DNA of 36,381 nt, from NCBI GenBank assembly GCA_039029535.1, contig JBCCFW010000062.1, forward strand, positions 1 to 36,381, given 5' to 3'. This DNA is from JBCCFW01 sp039029535. Its GTDB lineage: Bacteria > Acidobacteriota > JBCCFW01. The translations under genes and the position numbers were made by a program. The notes below the pieces were generated by a model. The model was not told where the DNA came from. It was given only the letters and a program-made list of their open reading frames with translations, and made no database searches. Below are positions 1 through 8,093 of this stretch, piece by piece (position 1 is the first letter of the stretch; each line of letters starts with the position of its first letter).

Positions 1-1
1 C

Positions 2-730
2 CAGCTCTTCGGTCACGAGAAGGGCGCGTTCACCGGCGCCACCCAGGCACGAGCCGGGCTGTTCGAGGCCGCCACCGGCGGCACGCTCTTCCTCGACGAG
101 GTCGGTGAGATGTCGGCGGGCCTCCAGGCGAAGCTGCTGCGTGTCCTCGAGACCGGTGAGGTGACACGCGTCGGCGCGACCTCGAGCCGGAAGGTCGACG
201 TGCGGGTGCTGGCGGCGACGCACCGCGACCTGGCCGCCGAGGTCGAGGCGGGGCGCTTCCGGCAAGACCTCTACTACCGTCTCAAGGTCATCGAGCTGCG
301 CGTGCCGGCCCTGCGCGAGCGCGCCGACGACGTCCCCCTACTCGCCCATCACTTCCTCGCGAGCTTCGCCGCCGGTCGGGAGCGGGCTCCGCAGAGCTTC
401 ACCCACGACGCGCTGCGGGCCCTGACGCGGCACTCCTGGCCCGGCAACGTGCGGGAGCTGCGCAACGTGATCGAGCGGGCGGTGATCCTGGCGGGCGGTC
501 GTGACGAGATCGGCGTCGACCTCCTGCCCGCCGAGGTGCTCGCGGGCTCGGGTCCGGCCGTGGAGCTCGGTCCGGCCGGCGGGCTGCGCGAGGCTCGCGA
601 CGTCTTCGAGAAGGGCTTCATCGAGCGTGCGCTGAAGGAGGCCGGCGGCAACCGAACTCACGCGGCGAAGGCCCTGGGGATCTCGGTGCGGAGCCTCCAG
701 CTCAAGCTCAACAAGCTCGGATTGCGCTGA
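2..730 (+). CDS. Sigma-54-dependent response regulator/activator, C-terminal part (5' end cut by window)
   Basis: This is an NtrC-type transcription activator that remodels RNA polymerase-sigma54 closed complexes by ATP hydrolysis. The frame is open from base 2, so the N-terminal sensor domain and the Walker A motif lie outside the window. The GAFTGA loop that contacts sigma-54 is visible at nt 23-40. A Walker B segment (GGTLFLDE) follows around nt 77-100, and the arginine-rich RxDLYYRL sensor segment around nt 268-284. The C-terminal 40 residues form a Fis-type helix-turn-helix with the usual NRTHAAKALGIS-like helix. The protein ends with a TGA at 728-730. The family is certain; the input signal is unknown because the N-terminus is missing. 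The adjacent genes do not show what it regulates, and I saw no clear -24/-12 promoter nearby. Confidence 0.95.
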   Translation, partial: QLFGHEKGAFTGATQARAGLFEAATGGTLFLDEVGEMSAGLQAKLLRVLETGEVTRVGATSSRKVDVRVLAATHRDLAAEVEAGRFRQDLYYRLKVIELRVPALRERADDVPLLAHHFLASFAAGRERAPQSFTHDALRALTRHSWPGNVRELRNVIERAVILAGGRDEIGVDLLPAEVLAGSGPAVELGPAGGLREARDVFEKGFIERALKEAGGNRTHAAKALGISVRSLQLKLNKLGLR

Positions 731-811
731 GGGGTCCGAGCGGGCGTGAAACTTTCGGGGCGGATCGCCCGTACCCCCTGTCAACGCACCGCTTCAGCCC
801 ACGGAGACACC

Positions 812-1165
812 ATGTACGCCGCCACCACGACGCAAGACGACAGGACCTGGGGAACCATCGCCCATCTCAGCCAGCTCCTGGGGCTCGCGACCGGAATCGG
901 ATTCTGGCTCGGGCCGATCGTCGTGTGGCTCGTCTACCGGGACCGCTCCCGCTTCGTCGTCCAGCAGGCCAAGGAAGCCCTCAACTTCCAGATCACCTGC
1001 TTCCTCGCCGGGCTCGTCAGCGGGCTGCTCACCTTCGTCGGCATCGGCTACCTCATGCTCATGGCGTTGGCGGTCGGGGTCATCGTCATGCCGATCGTCG
1101 CCGCCTACAACACCAGCGAAGGCCGCGCCTACCGCTACCCGCTGACCCTCCGCTTCATCGACTGA
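812..1165 (+). CDS. DUF4870 (Tic20-like) small membrane protein
   Basis: This is a 117-residue integral membrane protein. It has the pattern of the DUF4870 family: an N-terminal 'HLSQLLGLATGIGFWLGPIVVWL' type segment, a conserved 'VVQQAKEALNFQ' stretch and two further hydrophobic helices (about residues 64-100). It closes with a short 'YRYPLTLRFI' tail. ATG 812 is chosen because a GGAG sits at 803-806 with five bases of spacing; a longer in-frame start at 746 has no such site and would add non-conserved residues. The biochemical role of the family is not established. It follows the activator gene by 81 bp on the same strand but is probably an independent unit. Confidence 0.88.
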   Translation: MYAATTTQDDRTWGTIAHLSQLLGLATGIGFWLGPIVVWLVYRDRSRFVVQQAKEALNFQITCFLAGLVSGLLTFVGIGYLMLMALAVGVIVMPIVAAYNTSEGRAYRYPLTLRFID

Positions 1166-1193
1166 GTCAGCACCCGCCCATGCGCGGGAAGAC

Positions 1194-1229
1194 GGCCGGA
1201 GACGACGCCCCACGGCATCGCCTCCGGCC
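1194..1229. terminator. Hairpin between convergent genes
   Basis: A perfect 8-bp stem (GGCCGGAG at 1194-1201 with CTCCGGCC at 1222-1229) continues inward through CGA/TCG and GCC/GGC pairs with two single mismatches. It lies in the 78-bp gap between two convergent genes, so it could terminate both. No T-run follows on either strand, so strength is uncertain. Confidence 0.55.
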
Positions 1230-1243
1230 TCGTCGCGTTCAGC

Positions 1244-3232
1244 TCACTGACGCGAGCGACCGGACACGTCCTCCACGCGGGCGCGACGCCCACAGTCGGA
1301 GCACCCCACCTGCGTGAGCGCGCCGCTGCCGACCAGCTCGATCTCGATGCGCTGGACGTTGCAGGCCCCCACGTCGACCGACTGCCAGCTCCCGTCGCCC
1401 GCCGCCGGGATCGGAACGCTCACGAGCAGGCCGCCGTCGTCGCCGTAGGTGCGGATCTCGCCACCCTCCTCGTCGATGTCGAGCAGGCCCACGAAGCCGA
1501 CGCCCCGCAGCTCGTCGAAGTCGATGGTCAAGAGACCACCGTCCTCCGCGTCGTCGGGCTGACACGAGCCGTCCTCGGCCAACACGAGCACGCTGCGCTG
1601 AGCCACGAGGTTGCCGGGACCGTCGCCGGGAGTCTGCAGGTCATCGTCCTCACAAGTCGGACCACCGGAGTTGAAGACCACCACGTCCGAGGTCCCGCCG
1701 ATCGTCATGCCGGGGACCTGGTTGGTGACGACCTCGCCCGTTCCCATCCCCTCGAAGCCCGCACCGTCACAGCCGGCGCCGAGGCAGGGGTGATGCGGCG
1801 GGAGCGGCGGCGCGCCGGGCATGCTCTCGCGGAACAGCACGAGCAGCTCGCAGGGCAACACGTCGAGCTTGGCCTCGAGAGCGTCGACGCTCTCTTGCAG
1901 CACGGCGAGATCTCCTTCGAGACGGGCGACCTCGGTGGCGAGCTGGCTGGAGAGGTCGTCCACGCTGGCCTGGCTGGCCCGGGAGCTGACGGCGACGTCG
2001 AGACTCTCGTCGAGCTTCACCTCGAGCGCGTCGGCCTTCACCTCCAGGGCATCCACGCTGGCCTGGTCGGCTCGGGTGCTCACGGCCGCGTCGAGGCTCT
2101 CGTCGAGCTTCACTTCGAGCGCGTCGGCCTTCGCCTCGAGCGCGTCCACGCTCTCCTGGTCGGCACGGGAGCTCACGGCCGCATCCAGGCTCTCATCGAG
2201 CTTGACCTCGAGCGCATCGGCTTTCGCCTCGAGGGCATCGACGCTCGCCTGATCGGCACGGGTGCTCACGGACACGTCGAGGTTGGCGTCGAGCTTGGCC
2301 TCGAGCACGTCGGCCTTCACCTCGAGGGCGTCCACGCTGGGCTGGTCGGCACGGGTCGCGATGGCCGCGTCGAGGGCCGCGACCTGCGCGTCGAGCTCGG
2401 CGTCGCTCACGAAGGCCGTCGGGTCGTCGAGCTTGGCCTCCACGGCGGCGACGGCGTTCTCGACCGGCGAGAGGTCGACTTCGAGGATGTCCAGCTTGAC
2501 CTCGAGCGCGTCGACGGCGGCTTCGAGGGGTGCCAGGTCAGCGGCGCCCAGGCAGTCACCGCCGCCGCTCATGCCGCTCTGCACGGCCATGAGCTCCTCG
2601 TCGGTGAGGGCTTCGTCGTAGAGGAAGACCTCGTCGATGATGCCGTCGAAGAAGAGGTCGAAGTTCGGGTTCTTGCCGATCCAGGTGGTCGGGTGGTGCG
2701 TGGGGTCGCCGTCGGTGTTGTCGGTGGCGTCCACCGTACGATCGTCGACGAAGAGCGTGGCAGTCGTGCCGTCGTAACGGACGGCGACGAACACGAAGTT
2801 CGCGGTGTCGACCGGCTCGGTGTCCTGCAGCACGCCCACGCCGGATCCGATGAAGGCCGAGTAGCGGTTGCTCGGGCGGGTGTCCATTCCGAGGGTGCGG
2901 TCGAAGTTGCCGGGGTCGGCGTCATCGGCCGACAGGACGGCGCGGTTGCCGGAGGTCACGTCGCTGCGGACCCAGGCTCCCATCGTCAGCTCGGTCATCA
3001 CGTTGGGGCTGATGTTGATCGGGAGCTGGAGGAAGTCGTTGATTCCGTCGAAGACGGCGCCCATGCCCTCGTGTCCGGGGGCGTAGCCGGTGATCGCGCC
3101 GGCGTTGGGGTGGTTGCCATTGCCGCTGACGTCGTCGGTGGTTCCCTCGAAGGTGTAGTGGCCGATGAGCTCCGCATGGGCGGAGCCGGCCAGGGTCGTC
3201 AGCATCAAGATCGTGAAGACTGCTCGCAGCAT
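1244..3232 (-). CDS. Secreted LamG-coiled-coil adhesin-like protein with shared C-terminal domain
   Basis: This is a 662-residue exported protein of unknown exact function, probably binding carbohydrate or a surface. Residues 1-20 form a signal peptide ending AHA. Residues ~21-222 form a LamG/concanavalin-like jelly roll, with the typical 'FDGIIDEVFLYDEALTDEEL' ending. Residues ~225-455 form a long coiled coil built from 31-residue repeats (consensus SVDALEAKADALEVKLDESL). Residues ~487-654 form a domain also found in the protein at 8094-9920, containing conserved DxDEEG, SV.VLAEDG and 'DDxLxTPG' segments. I chose ATG at 3232 because a GAGG sits eight bases upstream; the longer GTG start at 3241 overlaps that site. 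The gene is divergent from the GH9 gene at 3903, suggesting joint regulation. The domain order suggests a stalk holding a lectin-like head away from the cell. No anchoring signal is visible. Confidence 0.8.
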   Translation of the reverse strand: MLRAVFTILMLTTLAGSAHAELIGHYTFEGTTDDVSGNGNHPNAGAITGYAPGHEGMGAVFDGINDFLQLPINISPNVMTELTMGAWVRSDVTSGNRAVLSADDADPGNFDRTLGMDTRPSNRYSAFIGSGVGVLQDTEPVDTANFVFVAVRYDGTTATLFVDDRTVDATDNTDGDPTHHPTTWIGKNPNFDLFFDGIIDEVFLYDEALTDEELMAVQSGMSGGGDCLGAADLAPLEAAVDALEVKLDILEVDLSPVENAVAAVEAKLDDPTAFVSDAELDAQVAALDAAIATRADQPSVDALEVKADVLEAKLDANLDVSVSTRADQASVDALEAKADALEVKLDESLDAAVSSRADQESVDALEAKADALEVKLDESLDAAVSTRADQASVDALEVKADALEVKLDESLDVAVSSRASQASVDDLSSQLATEVARLEGDLAVLQESVDALEAKLDVLPCELLVLFRESMPGAPPLPPHHPCLGAGCDGAGFEGMGTGEVVTNQVPGMTIGGTSDVVVFNSGGPTCEDDDLQTPGDGPGNLVAQRSVLVLAEDGSCQPDDAEDGGLLTIDFDELRGVGFVGLLDIDEEGGEIRTYGDDGGLLVSVPIPAAGDGSWQSVDVGACNVQRIEIELVGSGALTQVGCSDCGRRARVEDVSGRSRQ
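1970..2430 (-). repeat. Five in-register 93-bp coding repeats (31-residue coiled-coil units)
   Basis: Equivalent positions recur at 1980, 2073, 2166, 2259 and 2352, exactly 93 bp apart. The central units are nearly identical and the outer ones more diverged. They encode heptad-like SVDALE.KADALEVKLDE units. Confidence 0.85.
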
Positions 3233-3902
3233 CGCGTTCACCTCATTGTCGTGACGGAACGCCGCTTGCGTCCTCGTCAGCGCTCAATGTGCGCTCCGTC
3301 GAGGAATCGTCGGAGGCGGATGCTGCTCTTCTTCGACGGGCCCGATTCCGGCCTGAAGCCGCTTCTCCGCCGTGCCGAGACGACACGAACGGGCGTGGGG
3401 AGAGGTAGGGCCCGACGCACCCGGTGAACGGGGGCTCGCAATGAGCGCAAGGCGGCCAACTGAGCTACTCGACCGTCTCGGAATGGACTGCGGAGTGCGT
3501 TCGAGTCGAGGAGGTCCGCCCTCGCTCCAGGCGCACCGGCAGTCGCTCGCTGTCACCAAAAAGCGGGAAGACGGAAGTGGGATGAGCCCCGATGCCAACC
3601 TCATTACGCAAGCCCTCACCAAGGCCCCACAAGTCTCTGATTCTCAACAGCCATGAGTCCGAGAGACAGGCCGGCAGGGCGTCCAACAAACCAGACCGAT
3701 CGCCAGCAACGACCGCTATTGGCCGGTTCCGTCCTCCTGGGATCTAGAGGCCTCCGTACGTTGCATTCAACCAAGGGGCCGAGGAAGAGGGGCAGGTCGT
3801 TCCGGCAAGCAATGACGCTCTCACGCTGAGCGCGTCTCTGCCGTGCACTGCTCAAGTTGAGCCAGGGCTCGTATCCCTCACCCCAATCATGCGGAGAGCC
3901 TC
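3233..3902. other. Long divergent intergenic region between LamG protein and GH9-1
   Basis: About 670 bp contain no credible gene. The short ORFs here lack ribosome sites and codon bias. It holds one copy of the composite cis-element at 3711-3762. A D-arm-like 12-mer (3456-3467, minus strand) resembles part of a tRNA but no complete tRNA can be folded. Base composition falls towards the GH9 gene. Confidence 0.6.
3711..3762 (+). promoter_or_regulatory. Composite cis-element copy A, upstream of GH9-1
   Basis: The block GACCGCTA-TTGGCCGGTTCCGTCC (TTGGCC begins at 3719) is followed, with its first base 38 bp after that of TTGGCC, by TACGTT at 3757-3762. Copies B and C have the same two boxes at exactly the same spacing. 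TACnTT fits a -10 hexamer of TAnnnT type; the upstream block would then be an activator site. It lies 140 bp before the GH9-1 start. The promoter role is inferred. Confidence 0.5.
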
Positions 3903-6900
3903 ATGTTCTTATCATCAAGATCTCTAGCTACTCGAGTCTTGATTGCAATCTGTACCGCAGGCCTGACCTTCACCTCTGCGAAGGCCTGTCCCGTCACTGA
4001 GGGCATTCCGGAGCTGAGCGTCGTAGACGAAGCGCTCGTTCTCGACCCCTTCATTGAACAGCCCGAGCTCTGGTGCGTGCCACCAGCTCGAGCTGACGGT
4101 ACGCAACCCGTGCAAGTTGATCTCGTCCCAGCAGCAGGGTACGACCCAGATCCATTCGATGGAATCCCTGCACCTCCCGGTCTGCGCTTCACCTTCGATA
4201 CCAGTCCTGGCGTGATCTCAAATGGAGCGCCAGGATGGAGCCAGGACATCCCGACATCCATCGACCTACCTGACACCGAACTTCTCGACTTGCGCCCTTT
4301 TACCAGGCTTAGATTTCGTGCAAGGGTCTCCGGATACCGTCACGCCTTCTTCCATCCAGGCTTCACTGTCGGCAGGAGCATCTACAACGAAGCAAGCACC
4401 TACAACAACGCCCCGCTTGATCGGCTCAACCCTGAGACCCAAAAGCCAGGTAAAGAGTGGCGAGAGATCGTCCTCCCACTGGACATCGACCAGAAGCTGA
4501 ACCCGATCGATGACGCAAGACGCCAGGCATTCACCGAGTTCACGATTCACGCTCTAGTCAGGGGAGTACTTGAAGACATGCACGTAGCATACGTGGATGT
4601 CGACGACTTCCGTCTCGACAACGGCGACACCGGTCAGCTTGGGTGGGAGATTCCCGAGGATGAACTTCGCGTCCCTAGCGCGGGCTTCCGGACCCACCAT
4701 GAAAAGATCGCAATCGGCCATAGGAATCTGGTCGACCACGAGTTCCAGGTCATTGACCTTGACCAACCCTCGAATCCGGTCGTATTCACCGACAAGTTCT
4801 TACCGGTGAGAAACCGAACCCACACTCCCCCTCCTGACGAGCCAGATCAGGCTTCTGTCGCCATGGCCGACTTCAGCAAGCTCATTAAGCCGGGACGCTA
4901 TCAGGTCCGCAGCGGAAGCGCCGTGAGCCCCGAGTTCCATGTTGGCCCTCAAGCATACAAGGATGCCCTCGACGCAGTAGCCGAGTGGGTCGCTGACATG
5001 CGATGCGGTGTCGAGACCAGGCTGCACCCAGCCTGCCACGTCGACGATGGTCAGCTAGACGGGACCCACGAGAGCGTCCGCGGAGGCTGGCATGACGCAG
5101 GCGACCTGCGCACCTACTACTTCAACTCGTATCGACTTCCGTACCACCTGCTCCGGACACTGCAAACTGGGTGGGAGTGGCAGGCTGATCTCGACATTGA
5201 TGGAGTGCCCGACGAACAGCACAGCGCCCTATCTCTGGTAGAGCACGGACTCAAGCACTCCCAGAAGACCCATGTCGGAGGCCAACTCCTCAACAAGATT
5301 GCAGACGTACCTCTCACGTCTAACAACTATTGGTCTGACGGAACCGAGGCCAACAGCGACGACAGGCTCATCTCGAACGAACCAGAAGTGTGGCTAGACC
5401 CAGTAGATCTTGCCGCCTCTGTCGGCGCATATGCCCATATCGTCTTCAGCCGGCCCCACGACTACAGCACCGAAACCGAGACCCTTGTCAGGGACGTCCT
5501 CGAGATCGCTCGCAACCGCTTCGACCACCGGTCATCATGCGCGTCCACATGCACCCCTGAGGTCACTCCGTGGAGTGATCACGAGTGCCGCACTGACTAC
5601 CACGGCAACATCATCTCCCTCACCGGGAGAGCAGCCCTACAGCTCCACCTAGGCACTGCCGCCTTGGCTGAACTCGAAGAGGGCGAGGAAGCCACCGACC
5701 TAGCTACGGCCTCAGAGAACTATCTCCTTCACGCAACGGACCACGCGAACTGGGTCCTCTCCCGCCAAGACAAGTCGTTCGCGGAGGAAAACACATTGCC
5801 GTTCAAGGAAGAATGGGTTGGCGATATCGGATCCATCAACGCGTTCGGATTGGCCGAGAACCATCTTGACGTCGCAGAGGAGTTCCTCTCCGACATCTAC
5901 ATGACACTTCCCTTTCACGACTGTACGTCGACGGAGCAACCAGCCGAGCCCTGCGACGCCGCCCCCGCCGACCAGACATGCAGCCTTGACTGGCGCCATG
6001 CGCTACGACTCGGCGCCGACTACTGGATGAAGCCCGTGAGGGAATCCTGGGCACCCTACTCTCTCCCCAATGTGGTCATTGGCAGCGGCTCAGACCACCA
6101 CGCCGACGTCGTCACTTCCGCCCCTTGGAAGGAAACGAATGACCAGCTCGTCGTCCCCTCCGCTGGGATTTACGAGCTTGCCGAGTCCGCCATCGCGCTA
6201 CACAGCATGGCACGCGCACTCGAGGACATCGAGCTCGACCGACTCGCTCGTCGCCAGGTCCAGTGGGCATTGGGTCTCAACCCATCGGGAACGACCTACA
6301 TCTGCGACCACATCCAGGACGCCTCCCCCACTCAGCTCTACTCTTTCTCACAGGGAGTCATGCCAGGCGCCATCGCTGGCTACGGCATCGGCAACGACGG
6401 CCTTCCCCGAGAGCGAATCGGAACGGAACCCAACGTCCGAGCCGGCACGCTACTCGTACGCGCGATGGCCGCAGTGAGCCAGCCCGCCCACTACAAGCTG
6501 ACCATCAACGGCAGCGATGGACTCCCATACGCCAACCAGCCCTTTCGGCTCTGGCTAAAGCACGACAGCGGACAGAGCCTCGTTAGGACGCCCAGCTCGG
6601 ACCCAGCCGGACTGCTCGACCTTCCTATCGACGGCGGCAACCAGTACGAACTCGAGGCGATCAATGACTGCGTGAGAGTCCCCCTCGTCGCCATCAGCGG
6701 AACGAGTCAAGAACGGACCATCAACCTGGGCAAGATCGTCAAGCTTCACGCGGTCGCTCCCGAGAGAGTGCGAGCCAACACATCCTTCAATGTCCAGTTG
6801 AACATCGAGCAGCTTGGCTTGGCCGCCATTGCCCCAGGCATGGAGATTCGCGCCAAGGCGCTCGGTGCATCACTCACCGGACCCGCATCCATTCCGATCG

Positions 6901-7637
6901 GAGCACTCGAGGGCCGCTCATCAGCTAGCCAGACTTGGGAGTTCTCTGCCGACCCCGATGGGGATGACAATGGCTTCGCGGACGATCACCCATTCGTCAT
7001 CACATTCTGGATTGCAGGCGAAGCCGGCGAGCACCCTGAGGCCATCATTGACGTCACAGGAGTCGTGCAAGTTGCCGCACTGTCATCCGAGACCCTTTGC
7101 AATGATCGCATCGACAACGACATGGATGGATTCGTAGACTGCGACGACTCGGACTGCTCTGATCCCGACTCCAACCCCGAGACTCCACCGCCATGGTACT
7201 GCCCAGAAGTCGACTGCTCTGACGGAGTCGACAACGACGGCAACAACGGAGCAGACTGCCAAGATCCGGACTGCTGGAATGCGCCGGAGTGCATTGAATC
7301 TTGCTGCGTCGACGGCATCGACAACGACATGGACGGCTCAATCGACTGCGCTGATCCCGACTGCCAGTTCGCTTGCATCGAGATCGACTGCAGTGACGGA
7401 CTCGATAGCGACGCAGACGGCCTCATCGACTGCCTCGATCCAGACTGCATCCTAGTCGACATTCGCTGCCATGAGCTGGGGAACTGCGACGACACCATCG
7501 ACAACGACCTCGACGGTCTCACTGACTGCGCCGATGTCGATGACTGTTGCTTCGCCGAGAACTGCAGACGGTTGAGCGGCTGCGACGTGAACGGCCCTTG
7601 GGGAGACGTGGGAGACGGCGGCGGCTTCGGTGGATAG
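3903..7637 (+). CDS. Secreted glycoside hydrolase family 9 (cellulase-like) protein, copy 1
   Basis: A 1244-residue exoenzyme, probably cleaving beta-1,4-glucan or a related polysaccharide. Order: signal peptide (1 to ~28), a beta-sandwich possibly carbohydrate-binding (~40-255), a CelD_N-type Ig-like domain (~257-350), the GH9 alpha-barrel (~350-860), two beta-rich domains (~860-1060), five Cys-containing Ca-binding repeats of the form DxxDNDxDGxxDCxDPDC (~1065-1228), and a Gly-rich tail ending GGGFGG. The GGWHDAGD motif gives the catalytic base candidates D398 and D401. The LGLNPSGTTY helix end is also clear. The general-acid candidate is E842 in 'GTEPNVRAG', but the local context differs from the classical GH9 signature and the usual PHHR histidine is replaced. 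ATG 3903 follows GGAGAG by four bases. Codon use is less GC-biased than in neighbouring genes. It is a paralogue of the gene at 10636. Confidence 0.87.
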   Translation: MFLSSRSLATRVLIAICTAGLTFTSAKACPVTEGIPELSVVDEALVLDPFIEQPELWCVPPARADGTQPVQVDLVPAAGYDPDPFDGIPAPPGLRFTFDTSPGVISNGAPGWSQDIPTSIDLPDTELLDLRPFTRLRFRARVSGYRHAFFHPGFTVGRSIYNEASTYNNAPLDRLNPETQKPGKEWREIVLPLDIDQKLNPIDDARRQAFTEFTIHALVRGVLEDMHVAYVDVDDFRLDNGDTGQLGWEIPEDELRVPSAGFRTHHEKIAIGHRNLVDHEFQVIDLDQPSNPVVFTDKFLPVRNRTHTPPPDEPDQASVAMADFSKLIKPGRYQVRSGSAVSPEFHVGPQAYKDALDAVAEWVADMRCGVETRLHPACHVDDGQLDGTHESVRGGWHDAGDLRTYYFNSYRLPYHLLRTLQTGWEWQADLDIDGVPDEQHSALSLVEHGLKHSQKTHVGGQLLNKIADVPLTSNNYWSDGTEANSDDRLISNEPEVWLDPVDLAASVGAYAHIVFSRPHDYSTETETLVRDVLEIARNRFDHRSSCASTCTPEVTPWSDHECRTDYHGNIISLTGRAALQLHLGTAALAELEEGEEATDLATASENYLLHATDHANWVLSRQDKSFAEENTLPFKEEWVGDIGSINAFGLAENHLDVAEEFLSDIYMTLPFHDCTSTEQPAEPCDAAPADQTCSLDWRHALRLGADYWMKPVRESWAPYSLPNVVIGSGSDHHADVVTSAPWKETNDQLVVPSAGIYELAESAIALHSMARALEDIELDRLARRQVQWALGLNPSGTTYICDHIQDASPTQLYSFSQGVMPGAIAGYGIGNDGLPRERIGTEPNVRAGTLLVRAMAAVSQPAHYKLTINGSDGLPYANQPFRLWLKHDSGQSLVRTPSSDPAGLLDLPIDGGNQYELEAINDCVRVPLVAISGTSQERTINLGKIVKLHAVAPERVRANTSFNVQLNIEQLGLAAIAPGMEIRAKALGASLTGPASIPIGALEGRSSASQTWEFSADPDGDDNGFADDHPFVITFWIAGEAGEHPEAIIDVTGVVQVAALSSETLCNDRIDNDMDGFVDCDDSDCSDPDSNPETPPPWYCPEVDCSDGVDNDGNNGADCQDPDCWNAPECIESCCVDGIDNDMDGSIDCADPDCQFACIEIDCSDGLDSDADGLIDCLDPDCILVDIRCHELGNCDDTIDNDLDGLTDCADVDDCCFAENCRRLSGCDVNGPWGDVGDGGGFGG

Positions 7638-7706
7638 AAGCCCCCGACACTCCGCCACCACCTAACCACCACGACAAGGGCTATCCGCACACCCTCCCCC
7701 GCCCGG

Positions 7707-7741
7707 CACCGGGTGCTCACCGACTCCGTGAGCACCCGGTG
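7707..7741 (+). terminator. Hairpin downstream of GH9-1
   Basis: A perfect 14-bp stem (7707-7720 pairing with 7728-7741) with loop CGACTCC begins about 70 bp after the GH9-1 stop. No T-run follows. The same stem and loop recur after GH9-2. Confidence 0.7.
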
Positions 7742-7749
7742 TCGTCACG

Positions 7750-7778
7750 TTCGGCCCCCACCGTCTCTCGGGTACGCT
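7750..7778 (+). promoter_or_regulatory. Promoter-like pair before the truncated phosphatase copy
   Basis: TTCGGC, a 17-bp spacer and TACGCT, identical to the sequence at 14595-14623 before the intact gene. Hexamer match to the sigma-70 consensus is weak; conservation between copies is the main support. Confidence 0.4.
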
Positions 7779-7807
7779 ACGGTCTCCACCCACTTCCCGG
7801 AGGCCAC

Positions 7808-8054
7808 CTGACCACCACCGACCGGCTCGTCCTCTTCGAAGTCAACGAGTTCCCCTGGCGGGTGGTGGACGACCACTGCGCGCGACGGCCCGACTCCGCA
7901 TTGGCCCGCCTCCTCCCCCGCTCACGCCAGCACGCCACAGTCACCTCGTCCCGCCTGTGTCTGAACCCACGCTTCATCGGGGCGTGAGCGAGGAGATCCA
8001 TGGCCTCAAGCAGCTCGGCCACGACAACACTAGGGTCGAACCTCGTCACCCTCC
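7808..8054 (+). pseudogene. Truncated 5' copy of the phosphatase-like gene at 14653
   Basis: From the GGAGG ribosome site (7799-7803) and CTG codon (7808) onward this matches the start of the 14653 gene almost codon for codon (DRLVLFEVNE, WRVVDDHCARRPDSALARLLPRS). A small deletion of about 17 bp near 7969 then shifts the frame to a TGA at 7985-7987. Recognisable homology continues out of frame (EE.HGLKQLG-like) to the CGTCACCCTCC at 8044-8054 and stops there. The fragment abuts the 3' end of the minus-strand gene at 8094. This is what a tandem-duplication junction inside the ancestral phosphatase gene would leave. Confidence 0.85.
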
Positions 8055-8093
8055 GTGGCGACGAAGAAGCGGCAGCCGAACCCGGAAACTGGT

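Noticed and set aside
1970..2430. Regular repeats as a possible CRISPR array
   Set aside because: The 93-bp units are contiguous, in frame and encode heptads; no spacers.
1790..3427. Long plus-strand open frame opposite the LamG protein
   Set aside because: It mirrors the repeat-rich antisense gene in high-GC DNA, has no ribosome site and low-complexity His/Val/Gly content.
3456..3467. tRNA D-arm-like 12-mer on the minus strand (TAGCTCAGTTGG)
   Set aside because: No pairing D stem, no acceptor stem and the T-loop lacks the conserved A58; at most a relic.
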